The notes below the pieces were generated by a model. It made no database searches and was not told the origin of the DNA. It saw only the letters and a program-made list of their open reading frames with translations. This document shows, piece after piece, positions 1-9,806 of a DNA stretch of 39,942 nucleotides. The position numbers and the translations under genes are program-made. Each line of letters opens with the position of its first letter. Position 1 is the first letter of the stretch. The DNA is from Oscillospiraceae bacterium (lineage in GTDB: Bacteria > Bacillota > Clostridia > Oscillospirales > Ruminococcaceae): NCBI GenBank assembly GCA_031267245.1, contig JAIRZL010000052.1, positions 1-39,942 of the forward strand, in the 5' to 3' direction.

Positions 1-589
1 CGTCGTAACGAGCGGAAAGAACTTGTGTTCTGCCAGTTAATTCGCCGCGCAAAAGGCTTGCTTTTTTTTGCTTGCCGCCACTGGCCAGCGGCAACCGCTA
101 AAGGCCTCCTTTTTCTGCGATCGGCGGCGACCAGAACTACGTGGGCACAGCCAATTCGGCTGTCCAGTTTTTTCGTCTTTTTCGGCCTTGCGCAGCACAC
201 AGCTACAACAACTTGTTCTTTTGGTTATACAAAAAGGTGCCCTGGCGAAGAAATCTTTTGCTCGTTTGGTAAGTTTGCTTGAGGCACCAAGCGCGCGACC
301 ATAAGTCCGCCAGCGTTGGCTTGGTCAGTCGGGAAGCAGAGCTCTTGTTTGCATGAAAGAGGTTGGCAGCGACCCCGATATACAATGCTCTGTGATGGCA
401 AATGGCGGCCCCTGCAATTATTTTCTGGGCGCTTTCTGGCCAGCCGCGAACGTAGTTTCTGGTCGGGATGGCAAGAGACACAAACCCGTGAGCCCCCCAG
501 TGAGCAGCGCATCTCCGCATCTCAGGAGGACCACGAAGAAGAAAAACTTCCATGGTCACCAGCTTCTTACAGTGCGTTTTTGACCCTTA

Positions 590-2107
590 TTAATGCGAAT
601 ACTCTTTCCGCGGTTGCATATTCCAAATTGGGATGCAGAGAACCGCACCAAGTAAAGCTATGCATCCCCAGTATAGCAAAATAATCCTTGCGTCACCATA
701 GCGACTTATTGAGAAAACCAGTAGTTTCCCGTTTATTATCTGGCTTACTGCTGCCCCAAAGTAACCTAAAAAGCCAACAAATCCAGCAGCGGCTGCGCCA
801 ACCCTCTTGGATGCCGATTCCACAGACACAACCCCGCCAATCAAAACCTGAGGCGCGCAAACACCAAAGCCGGCAACCCCAAGCGACAAAAAGATAACTA
901 TGTTTTTTGCAAGCTGATGGCCGATTGCAGGTGAGAATGGCGAGCTGCCAACCCAGATGCCAAAAACAGAAACAGCACCAGCGGCAAGGCACCAAAAACA
1001 TGCCGGAACCCTCCTGCCGGCAAACAACTTCTCAGAGATTAGGGGTGCAAAAAGTGTCCCTAAAAAACCAAATCCACACAACATGGAGGACTTCAGTGCT
1101 GCCAAGCTGTCGATATTTTCTATTGTTTCTAGGAAATTGGTGGAGTGCACCTGCTCGCCGATTAATATTTTAAACAACCAATCTACAGGGCCCATGCGGA
1201 ATATGTATATACAGAAACAAATCAAACCCATGTTCCACATATTTTTATTGTAAATGATATGTTTTTTTAGTATCTGGTAATATGACATCCCTGCTTCTTG
1301 ATCCTGCTGCTCTTTTTCTGCGATTGTTAGTTTGGCGGCCTTTGTTCCACATATTTCTTCGACATCTGGTAATCCGATGCTTGTTGGCTTGTCTTGCAAG
1401 GCAAAAAAACCGATAATGCCGATCAGCGAAGATAGCAGAAATGGCACAAAAAACATAGCTTCAAGAGCCCATTTGCCAAAGTAGAGGAAGGTTGCTTTGG
1501 CGATTGGGAGTGAGATGTTCATGGCTAAAAAACTCCCTAGTTCGTGCGAGGTTGACCAGCTTGCCCACCAGGTGGCGCGAGTTGTGTTGGGGAACCATCG
1601 TATAAGTGACTTTGCGCAATAAGGAAACAGCGCGGATTGATACCAATTGCTTATGCCCCAAAACAAACACATATAAATAACAAGAACATTGTGGGAGACT
1701 CGGTTTGTTTGTGCTAAGAGCGGAAGTAAGATCATTCCGGCGTTAAAAAGACCTGCAAGAATTATGTTTTTGGGTAACGATGTTCTTACATTTCCTCGGT
1801 CTGCGATTGACCCATTTATGAAGCGTCCAAGCCCATAAACAAACGATGAAATCATCAAAACAAGCCCTTGCTCTTCTGCGTTTATCCCCATTTCGCTGTT
1901 CATGAACGGCATTGCAATCGAAAAGTTTCGGCGGCCCATGTATGCAATCACATAAATGAGATATGAGATAATGAAAATGGAGTTGCGCCAGAATGTGTAT
2001 TGCTTTTTTATCTCGTCTGTATCTGTTATTATCGGTTTTGCAGGAGGCTCAGAAAAGATGCCATTCCGTGAAGATTCTCCTATGGCGGTTGATATGTTAT
2101 CCTTCAT
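590..2107 (-). CDS. MFS transporter, organophosphate:phosphate antiporter (OPA) family, GlpT/UhpC-like
   Basis: 505-aa ORF; multi-TM; 'YMGRRNFSIAMPFM', 'FWGISNWYQSALFPYCAKSLIRWFPNTTRATWWASWSTSHELG' resemble GlpT/UhpC-type OPA transporters; promoter-like TTGTTT-N18-TATAAT upstream on the minus strand. Confidence 0.85.
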   Translation of the reverse strand: MKDNISTAIGESSRNGIFSEPPAKPIITDTDEIKKQYTFWRNSIFIISYLIYVIAYMGRRNFSIAMPFMNSEMGINAEEQGLVLMISSFVYGLGRFINGSIADRGNVRTSLPKNIILAGLFNAGMILLPLLAQTNRVSHNVLVIYMCLFWGISNWYQSALFPYCAKSLIRWFPNTTRATWWASWSTSHELGSFLAMNISLPIAKATFLYFGKWALEAMFFVPFLLSSLIGIIGFFALQDKPTSIGLPDVEEICGTKAAKLTIAEKEQQDQEAGMSYYQILKKHIIYNKNMWNMGLICFCIYIFRMGPVDWLFKILIGEQVHSTNFLETIENIDSLAALKSSMLCGFGFLGTLFAPLISEKLFAGRRVPACFWCLAAGAVSVFGIWVGSSPFSPAIGHQLAKNIVIFLSLGVAGFGVCAPQVLIGGVVSVESASKRVGAAAAGFVGFLGYFGAAVSQIINGKLLVFSISRYGDARIILLYWGCIALLGAVLCIPIWNMQPRKEYSH

Positions 2108-2169
2108 TCTTTGCTTATCCCCTTGTTTCGTAAAATGTCACAAATCCATAAAATTCAAATGTTAACGTT

Positions 2170-2199
2170 ATTATAGCATGTTTAATGGTTGCAAAACAA
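2170..2199 (-). promoter_or_regulatory. Putative sigma70-like promoter for the OPA transporter
   Basis: Minus strand TTGTTT (2199-2194), 18 nt, TATAAT (2175-2170). Confidence 0.5.
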
Positions 2200-2396
2200 G
2201 CACGCTAGATTAACTTCTTCTGGACATCTGATTCAGGATAGGGTAGAATGTCGATGTGCTTGAGCTTTGCCTTGCTAATTCTATGGTTAGGCGCATGTTT
2301 TGCAAAGTAGGGCCTTCAAACGGATAAAATCTTTGCTGGAACTCAATATTTTTTTATTCTTTTTGTTTGTGTTTGGTTTGAAAGGAAGAGAATATT

Positions 2397-2711
2397 ATGG
2401 GATTGGTTGAGATTACAAGTGATAATTACAATGAAGAAGTGGTGGATTTCGCTGGCTTAGTAATGCTTGACTTTTGGGCTCCATGGTGTGGGCCCTGCAG
2501 GATGTTAACTCCAATAATGGAAGAGCTTGCCTCTGAGGTTAAAGAAGGCATAAAGATCGGGAAAGTGGATGTTGATAAACACCAGGACTTGGCGGCAAAG
2601 TTTGATATATTAAGCATCCCATTTGTGGCGGTTTTAAAGGCTGGGAAGATTGTTAACAGTTCAGTTGGGCTTGCAAGCAAGCAGGCGTTGCTAAAAATGT
2701 TAGATGTGTGA
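2397..2711 (+). CDS. trxA: Thioredoxin
   Basis: 104 aa with 'MLDFWAPWCGPCRMLTPIMEELA' active site and cis-Pro 'SIPFVAVLKAG'. Confidence 0.95.
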   Translation: MGLVEITSDNYNEEVVDFAGLVMLDFWAPWCGPCRMLTPIMEELASEVKEGIKIGKVDVDKHQDLAAKFDILSIPFVAVLKAGKIVNSSVGLASKQALLKMLDV

Positions 2712-3423
2712 AATTGAAGAATTGTTTGGCGGATTTAAAATATATATATCCAAGGATCATAAATTTGGAACAGATGCGTTCTTGCTTGCCGATTTTGCTG
2801 CGCAAAGGGCAGGCGGATCTGTTTTGGACCTTTGTGCTGGTTGCGGAATTGTTGGTTTTTTGTTGGGGTTAATAGCTGCTCCCAGGCGGGTGTGTGCTGT
2901 TGAAATTCAAAAAGAAGCAACCGAATTGATGAAGCTTACTGTTGCGGCGAATCAGCTCTTTAATTTTGAAGTGATGCTGGCAGACCTTAAGGAATTGAAT
3001 GTGGCAAAAGTTAAGGGTGGCGTTTTTGATCTGGTTACCTGCAATCCGCCGTATAAGGCCAAGCGCGCTGGTATTTTGAATAAAAGTGAAAATTTGAGCA
3101 TCTCGCGCCATGAGATAATGTGTGACATTAATGATATTTGCCGTGTTGCTAGCTGTTTTTTGAAGGTTGGTGGTCGGCTTTGTCTTTGCCAGCGATCAGA
3201 GAGATTGGTTGATACTTTGGAAGCCATGCGGACGAATGGTGTTGAGCCCAAGCGAATTCGATTTGTGAGCTCAAGGCAATGTCGGGCGCCTTGGCTCTTC
3301 TTGGTTGATGGCAGAAAGGATGGCAAGCCGTTTTTAAAGATTGAAGCTCCTTTGTTTTTGGAAGATGAAGGTGGTCCAACTCCGGAGTTGCTTCGGATTT
3401 ATAGAAAAGAAGCGAAGATTTAA
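2704..3423 (+). CDS. tRNA1(Val) A37 N6-methyltransferase-like SAM methyltransferase (TrmN6/YfiC family)
   Basis: 'DLCAGCGIVGFLL' SAM motif, 'DLVTCNPPYK' NPPY motif, N-terminal 'HKFGTDAFLLADFA'; overlaps trxA by 8 bp. Confidence 0.85.
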   Translation: MCEIEELFGGFKIYISKDHKFGTDAFLLADFAAQRAGGSVLDLCAGCGIVGFLLGLIAAPRRVCAVEIQKEATELMKLTVAANQLFNFEVMLADLKELNVAKVKGGVFDLVTCNPPYKAKRAGILNKSENLSISRHEIMCDINDICRVASCFLKVGGRLCLCQRSERLVDTLEAMRTNGVEPKRIRFVSSRQCRAPWLFLVDGRKDGKPFLKIEAPLFLEDEGGPTPELLRIYRKEAKI

Positions 3424-3720
3424 GCCCACTGGTCGGTATTTTTCTTTTGGTGCTATTGGGCAACAGAGAAGAGAAAGTTGCGAGCTCTGGTCTGTCTCTC
3501 AACGAGCTAAACACACGAATAATATTGCAATTTGGGTGCGGCGTGGTGCTGCCCTGCCTTCCAGAAAAAAATAGTGCAAAAAATGCAATCCATTCCCGTT
3601 ACAGGCTATTCGTCGCTATGAAAATCAGAGGCCAGCAGCTCGTTGTGATGGTACTATCAATTGGGTTTCTCGGGGAAGGCTGCGAACCGAAGAGGGTGTG
3701 GAAAACGTGCCGATTGATGA

Positions 3721-3884
3721 ATTAAGAAGATTTCTTTCGTCGGCATGCTGGGGACCTGTTAGAAAAAACACGCCTTGTTCTTCGAATAATTTTCTGTATT
3801 CTTTCTGTTCATTGTTGAGTTCATAACGGTGGTGATACCGCTCATAGATTAATTCTGTGCCATATATTGCCCTTGCTGTGTGTG
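3721..3884 (-). pseudogene. pyrG: Remnant of CTP synthase (C-terminal glutaminase domain fragment)
   Basis: Minus-strand translation HTARAIYGTELIYERYHHRYELNNEQKEYRKLFEEQGVFFLTGPQHADERNLLN resembles the CTP synthase segment (K-A-R-x-I-Y-G..ERHRHRYEVNN..L...G); stop codon shortly upstream and no remaining domains. Confidence 0.7.
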
Positions 3885-4088
3885 CCTGCAGAAGAAGCGA
3901 ATACTAGTGGCCATTGTTTATTGCAGTTCTACGCTCTCTTGGCTTCAGCAACGCGAGGTCGACAAATGGTATGTGGTGTACTGCATGGCAGCACGATCAG
4001 TGAGAATTCCTCATTGCTGATTTTTGCAGGTTTAAAGTATGCAAATATCTCTTCTGTGCAAGGGTGGGCGCGGAGTTCATTGGCAATG

Positions 4089-4118
4089 TTGACAAGATCA
4101 AGCGGGGTAAGATAAAAT
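4089..4118 (+). promoter_or_regulatory. Putative promoter of tRNA-Pro
   Basis: TTGACA (4089-4094), 18 nt, TAAAAT (4113-4118), 11 bp before the tRNA. Confidence 0.6.
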
Positions 4119-4129
4119 GTATTTATTGT

Positions 4130-4206
4130 CGAGGCGTAACTCAGTTTGGTAGAGTGCTTGGTTTGGGACCAAGATGCCGCAGGTTCAAGTCCTGTCGCCT
4201 CGACCA
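4130..4206 (+). tRNA. tRNA-Pro (anticodon TGG), encoded CCA
   Basis: CGAGGCG/CGCCTCG acceptor, CTTGG-TTTGGGA-CCAAG anticodon arm, GGTTCAAGTCC T arm, ACCA end. Confidence 0.97.
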
Positions 4207-4575
4207 CGCCTTTATATAATTTACTGCTCGCCTGTTTCTGAATTCGATTCATGTGGGCCGTGATTTGGTTTCCGCGTTTAATTCTGGTAAAAAGCCACAT
4301 TTGTAGCGCTAAATGTAACCGCGCAATTGGCACGCGGAGGTTCTGCTGCCAGGAGTGCAAGCCGATGGTTTGCGTTCGAGCCCTGTAACTGGTTAATACT
4401 TGTGGTAATGGAGACTTGCGCTAACGTAGTATGAATGAGGGAACTGCTCAGTGGCAATTGGCGGCCATTGGAAGCGGATCCCTCCCTTGGTAGTTATGTT
4501 TTTTGTTGCCTGCTGAAAGACATTGGGCCGAGCAAGGCTCTTTCAGGAACAAAGTGATAATGGAGTTGAGAAAAC

Positions 4576-5934
4576 ATGATGCAAGATCTTGTGAATCTTT
4601 GTAAGGGGCGAGGCTTTATTTTTGCCGGGTCGGAGATTTATGGTGGGCTTTCAAATGCCTGGGATTATGGGCCGCTTGGTGTTGAACTCAAGAATAATAT
4701 TAAAAATGCTTGGTGGAAAAAGTTTGTTCAAGAGATGCAAAATATTGTTGGTTTTGATTCTGCAATCATTATGAACAGGGCTGTTTGGGAGGCTTCTGGT
4801 CATGTTGATAATTTTTCTGACCCTCTTGTTGATTGCAAGGATTGTAAGACTCGGCATCGTGCTGATAAAATTGCGGAAGAGCAAACAGGGGACAGCGTCG
4901 CCGCTCTTGATTCTGCGGAGCTTGAGCTCTTTTTACAAGAAAGAAATGTGAGTTGTCCGGGGTGTGGGGGGCATAACTTCACGCCAATAAGATGCTTTAA
5001 TCTCATGTTTAAAACCTTTCAGGGTGTGGTTGAGGAACACAAAAGCGAGCTGTTTTTGCGGCCGGAAACCGCCCAGGGAGTCTTTGTGAATTTTTTGAAT
5101 GTGCAGAAAGCTGCGCGCAAACAGATTCCGTTTGGCATTGCGCAGATTGGAAAAGCTTTTAGAAACGAGATCACTCCAGGTAATTTCATCTTTCGTACAC
5201 GAGAGTTTGAGCAGATGGAGTTGGAATTCTTTTGCAAGGCGGATACCGGGATGGAGTGGTTTGATTTTTGGCGAGATTTCTGTTATAAATGGTTGTTGGA
5301 TTTGGGGGTAAGCGCAGCAGCTATACGGCTTCGTGATCACGAAAAGAAGGAACTTTCTCATTATTCGCAATCAACAACAGATATTGAATATAACTTCCCG
5401 TTTGGTTGGGGCGAGCTGTGGGGGATTGCTCATCGTGGCAACTATGATCTTGGGCAGCATGCCGCTCACAGCAAAAAGAATCTTGAATATTTTGATCAGG
5501 AAGCAAATGAAAGTTACCTGCCGACGGTGATTGAATCGTCTGTTGGTGCGGATCGGATTTTGTTGGCATTTTTGTGCAATGCATACGCCACAGAGGTGCT
5601 GGAAAACGGAGAGAGTCGCACGGTTTTGCGTTTGCACCCAGCGTTGGCGCCGGTTAAAGCGGCCGTGCTTCCGCTTACAAAGAATCTTGCACAGCCGGCA
5701 GAGGATGTTCGTTTGGAACTTGCTAGGCATTTTACTGTGGATTTTGATAGCGGGGGGTCGATAGGAAAAAGGTATCGCCGGCAGGATGAGATAGGAACGC
5801 CGTTTTGTGTGACCATCGATTGTGAGTCCGTGGATGACAGCATGGTTACGATTCGCCACAGAGATACCATGCAGCAAGAAAGGATAAAGATTGCTGACTT
5901 GGTTGGTTACATAGCTGACCGGGTTGTGTTTTAG
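4576..5934 (+). CDS. glyS: Glycine--tRNA ligase, single-chain type
   Basis: 452 aa; '[26 protein letters not shown]', '[30 protein letters not shown]', C-terminal '[26 protein letters not shown]'. Confidence 0.97.
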   Translation: MMQDLVNLCKGRGFIFAGSEIYGGLSNAWDYGPLGVELKNNIKNAWWKKFVQEMQNIVGFDSAIIMNRAVWEASGHVDNFSDPLVDCKDCKTRHRADKIAEEQTGDSVAALDSAELELFLQERNVSCPGCGGHNFTPIRCFNLMFKTFQGVVEEHKSELFLRPETAQGVFVNFLNVQKAARKQIPFGIAQIGKAFRNEITPGNFIFRTREFEQMELEFFCKADTGMEWFDFWRDFCYKWLLDLGVSAAAIRLRDHEKKELSHYSQSTTDIEYNFPFGWGELWGIAHRGNYDLGQHAAHSKKNLEYFDQEANESYLPTVIESSVGADRILLAFLCNAYATEVLENGESRTVLRLHPALAPVKAAVLPLTKNLAQPAEDVRLELARHFTVDFDSGGSIGKRYRRQDEIGTPFCVTIDCESVDDSMVTIRHRDTMQQERIKIADLVGYIADRVVF

Positions 5935-6080
5935 CGTTTTTTGCAGCCAGTGGGTGCTTTGATCCCCGGAAAAGGCAAGTATAGCAATCGCCGCAGCAAG
6001 CGGCAGGTAACAGCCCTGGTAGTTTTTGGTAAACACATCGAGGATATTTGTTTGTGGTTAAACGCCCTCTCGCCCGGCGT

Positions 6081-6664
6081 AGCGAACTGGTTCGAATCGC
6101 CTCAGGAGAGGTGATCAGCGGCCGACAAGCTTGCCAACATCGACGCAAGGGCGCTTCGGTTGGCTGATTTTTTGGGATAGGTGCTGTTCATTCGCAGGTG
6201 GGGTGGAAGAGCGCAGACAGCTTGCAGCGGCTGGCCAGCGGTTAGGTTCACAGGAGGTCGTGGTTTTGTTCGGCATGGAAGGCCGCCGTCTTGGATTGTA
6301 AGCTTTTTGATTCTGTTGGCTGTTCGCCAAGCGCGGCTTGGGTTGACGGGTGCCCTTGGAGATCGTCGGCAATGTTCTGTTGCCTCTTCAGCGTGGTATG
6401 CTTTGTGCTTCCGCAGCGAACTGGTTCGAATCGCCACAGGAGGGGTGGTCAGCGGCCGACAAGCTTGCCAATATCGACGCAAGGGCGCTTCGGTTGGCTG
6501 ATTTTTTGGGATAGGTGCTGTTCATTCGCAGGTGGGGTGGAAGAGCGCAGTCACCTTGCAACGGATGGCCAGCGGTTTGGTTCCCTGCAGGTCGTGGTTT
6601 TGTTCGGCATGGAAGGTCGCCGTCTTGGATTGTAAACTTTTTGATTCTGTTGGCTGTTTGCCAA
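6081..6664. repeat. Two direct copies of a ~250-bp non-coding repeat, offset 334 bp
   Basis: 6081-6330 and 6415-6664 share 'agcgaactggttcgaatcgcc...gcggccgacaagcttgcca.catcgacgcaagggcgcttcggttggctgattttttgggataggtgctgttcattcgcaggtggggtggaagagcgcag...ttctgttggctgtt' at constant offset. Confidence 0.93.
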
Positions 6665-6921
6665 ACGCCGGAGGATGTATTTTTTCAGCACGCATGCGGG
6701 AGCATGGCGGCAATTGTGTTGGGTTTTAAGCTTCTGGCGAGAGAGGATCTGTTGACCAAGGTTTAGGCGTAAGGGCGTAATCTGATCTAGCGATAACGCT
6801 TAATCCAGCGGCCGACAAATGCATAGACAGGCACACCGTGTCAGACACCTGTGCCAGCAGGCACAATTATTATAGTTTGAGGTATTTAATTTGATAATTC
6901 GTTTTGCAAGGGGATTTAGTT

Positions 6922-7389
6922 GTGATCAGTGCGTATTTTTATAGCACAGATGTGGGAGAAATTGCAATTATAGGTGATGGTAAAGGAATAACTAATGTTT
7001 GTTTGCGTGGGATGGTTGAGTTCCCGCCGGATTGCGTTTTGCAAGAAACATCATTGATTGCGGAGTGTGCGCACCAACTTTATGAATATTTTGCGGGCGC
7101 GCGGAAGAAATTCGCGTTGCCATTGATTTTTCGCGGAACAGATTTTCAAATGCTGGTCTGGTCTGCGTTATTTACAGTTCCATACGCCGAAACAATGAGT
7201 TATGGGCAAGTGGCCAGGATATGCAAGCACCCACGCGCGGCGCGTGCTGTTGGTCTTGCATGCAATAAAAATCCCTTGCTTATCGTTATTCCTTGCCATC
7301 GCATTGTTGGGCTGGATGGTCGGCTGTCTGGTTATGCTGCAGGGGTTCAGCTTAAAGAGTACCTTCTTGGCCTAGAACAAAAACATTAA
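6922..7389 (+). CDS. ogt: Methylated-DNA--protein-cysteine methyltransferase
   Basis: 'NKNPLLIVIPCHRIVGLDGRLSGYAAGVQLKEYLL' active site; likely GTG start after AAGGGGA. Confidence 0.93.
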   Translation: MISAYFYSTDVGEIAIIGDGKGITNVCLRGMVEFPPDCVLQETSLIAECAHQLYEYFAGARKKFALPLIFRGTDFQMLVWSALFTVPYAETMSYGQVARICKHPRAARAVGLACNKNPLLIVIPCHRIVGLDGRLSGYAAGVQLKEYLLGLEQKH

Positions 7390-7844
7390 CTTTACGGAAA
7401 AAACATCTGCAATCCAGCCAACAAATAGCCTCTCAGCAGTTGCGAGAGGGGGATGTCGCGTAGCTATGTCTGTACTGTTTTCGGGCATTTACGGCTGATA
7501 GCAATTGGCTAACAATTGAGCTGCGAAAGTAAGCGGAATGTGCTCAACAATTGGAGTGTCGCCGAAGCTTGCGAGAGTCTGCCGTGTGATTCCGGTGGCT
7601 GGTTGGAATTTGCATTTCTTATTAGGGGAAGCTTTGGGTGAAATGTGAAATGATTGATATTAATTTCGCATGTGTGATGGTGAACACCTGCGAGGTCTAT
7701 AGGTTTGGCCTATGCGTGCGAGCCATGGTTTGTTTTCACGTAAAATAAAAAAGTTGACGGCCGTATGTTGTCTCGTTGTTGCTTAAGTTATCAAACGTTT
7801 CAATTTTGTTGTGAGCGCTTCAAATATGGGAAGGTTTTTTGCGG

Positions 7845-9806
7845 ATGTTAGTGCTTTCTGATGAGCTATCTAAGCTTAAAAACATGTGCGAATCAAAAGT
7901 GAAACTTTATGCCAAATTGGGAATATACACCATTAACGATCTGTTGTGGCATATACCGCGTGGTTACATGGATTTTACTTCGCCTGTGAAGATAAAGGAT
8001 GCCAAAATTGATGAGCTGATTGCTGTTCGTGGCAAAGTTATTGATAAGCAATGGTCGCAGAAGCGGAATTTAATCATTTATACGGTTTTGATTACAGATG
8101 GCGAAGATGAATTGCAAGTTAAGATTTTTAACGCAAAACAGATGTTTCATGCGTTAGCTTTCGGTGCTGAATTCATTTTTTGGGGAAAGATCACAAGAGT
8201 ATTTGATGCGCAGATAATGCAGCTGCGCTCTTTTGCACGTGTTGCTCCGGGGTTAACAATGCGCCCGATATATGGCATGACAGCAGGGTTGGCTTCCTGG
8301 ATGATTGCTGTGAATGTTAGAGAAGTGTTGACTAGAATAACTGATTTGCCTGGATTCGTGCCGCCAGAGATGGCGATAGAGCGGGGCCTTTTGGAGTTAA
8401 AACCGGCATTTGCGACTATTCACTTCCCGGCAAATCGGGAGTTGCTTGCCGATGCGCGTAGCAGGCTAATGCTGGAAGAGCTGATTGATTTCAATCTGGG
8501 CATTTTAAAACTTAGAGCTGGCAGGTGCCGAGAAAGCTTGGTCTGCGTGCAGGATTGCGATCTTACTGCCTTTTATGGCGCTGTTGGGTTCAAGCTCACG
8601 CTGGCGCAGGAGCGCACGATCGAAGAGGTTGTGTTGAATATTAAGGGTGGGCAGATTGTTAGCCGTCTGGTTCAGGGGGACGTTGGCTGCGGCAAGACGG
8701 TTGTTGCTGCGGCAATCATTTACCTTTTGTGTAAGAATGGTTACCAAGCTGCGATTATGGCGCCAACCGAAATGTTGGCAGCTCAGCATTACAATAACCT
8801 TGCTGGGTTGTTCTCTCGCTTGGGGGTTACTGTAGCATTACTTTCTGGTGGAGTGGCTGTCGGGCAGAAGAAAAAAATCCTTGAACGGTTGGCCGTGGGT
8901 GAGATTCACTGCGTTGTGGGGACCAGTGCGTTGCTGGCTGAGGCCGTTGAGTTTGCTCGTCTTGGCCTTGTTGTTACAGATGAACAACACAAGTTTGGGG
9001 TGAATCAGCGCAAGAAGCTTGGGGAAAAGGGGATGGAGCCACATACTTTGATCATGTCAGCCACACCCATTCCCAGAACTTTGGCCATGATGCTGTATGG
9101 CGACCTTGATATTTCGGTGATCAATGAACTGCCGCCAGGCCGGCTGCCTGTGAAGAGCTGTTTTGTGGATTCCTCCCGTCGCCAGCAGGTGTATGCTTTT
9201 ATAAAGAAGGAGCTCAACAAAAAGCATCAAGTTTACATTGTTTGTCCATTGGTTGAGGAGGATGGGGATTCGGATGGTGAGCTGGTTGATGATGATGGGT
9301 TGAAAAAGGTTGTGAGCCAAGCAGAACAGTTGCAGTCAAGTATTTTTAAAGAGTTTAAGATTGGGTTTGTTCATGGCAGAATGCGACGCACAGAAAAAAA
9401 CAAGGTCATGCAAGATTTTAAAGAGAATCGCATTCATATTCTTGTTTCAACGACAGTAATCGAAGTTGGGATCGATATCCCAAATGCAACTGTGATTCTT
9501 ATTGAGAATGCAGAGCGGTTTGGTTTGGCTCAATTGCATCAGTTGCGTGGCAGGATTGGCAGAAGTAATCTGCAGTCGTATTGCATTTTGCTTTCTGATA
9601 GCAGGTCTGAGTTGATTCAAAAACGTCTTGCATTTGTGGCAGCTCATCCTAATGGTTTTGAGATCGCTGAGTTCGACTTAAAAACTAGAGGTCCGGGTGA
9701 ATTTTTGGGTACACGGCAGCATGGAGCGATGCGTTTTAAAATTGCCGATCCTTATGACCTAGAGTTGCTTTCTTTGGCCCGTAACATCGCGCAGAAGTGT
9801 TTTTAA
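7845..9806 (+). CDS. recG: ATP-dependent DNA helicase RecG
   Basis: 'VQGDVGCGKTVVAAAI', 'MAPTEMLAAQHYNNL', 'VTDEQHKFGVNQRKKL', 'MSATPIPRTLAMMLYGDLDISVINELPPGR', 'RFGLAQLHQLRGRIGRS'; RBS GGGAAGG 10 nt before ATG 7845. Confidence 0.97.
   Translation: MLVLSDELSKLKNMCESKVKLYAKLGIYTINDLLWHIPRGYMDFTSPVKIKDAKIDELIAVRGKVIDKQWSQKRNLIIYTVLITDGEDELQVKIFNAKQMFHALAFGAEFIFWGKITRVFDAQIMQLRSFARVAPGLTMRPIYGMTAGLASWMIAVNVREVLTRITDLPGFVPPEMAIERGLLELKPAFATIHFPANRELLADARSRLMLEELIDFNLGILKLRAGRCRESLVCVQDCDLTAFYGAVGFKLTLAQERTIEEVVLNIKGGQIVSRLVQGDVGCGKTVVAAAIIYLLCKNGYQAAIMAPTEMLAAQHYNNLAGLFSRLGVTVALLSGGVAVGQKKKILERLAVGEIHCVVGTSALLAEAVEFARLGLVVTDEQHKFGVNQRKKLGEKGMEPHTLIMSATPIPRTLAMMLYGDLDISVINELPPGRLPVKSCFVDSSRRQQVYAFIKKELNKKHQVYIVCPLVEEDGDSDGELVDDDGLKKVVSQAEQLQSSIFKEFKIGFVHGRMRRTEKNKVMQDFKENRIHILVSTTVIEVGIDIPNATVILIENAERFGLAQLHQLRGRIGRSNLQSYCILLSDSRSELIQKRLAFVAAHPNGFEIAEFDLKTRGPGEFLGTRQHGAMRFKIADPYDLELLSLARNIAQKCF

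Noticed and set aside
4240-4310. Possible second CTP synthase trace 'GFLPELNAETKSRPT' on the minus strand, cf. the C-terminal FHPE.KSRP motif
   Set aside because: Short, preceded and followed by stops, and on the wrong side of the ERYHHRYE fragment; could be chance, so not called.
3929-4360. 143-aa minus-strand ORF
   Set aside because: It runs antisense through the whole tRNA-Pro gene ('ATGLEPAASWSQTKHSTKLSYAST' is antisense tRNA), so it is not a credible single gene.
4380-4575. Possible T-box riboswitch before glyS
   Set aside because: A hairpin (CTGAAAGA...TCTTTCAG, ~4513-4543) and 'gagggaactgctcagtggc' are present, but no convincing T-box antiterminator sequence or poly-U terminator.
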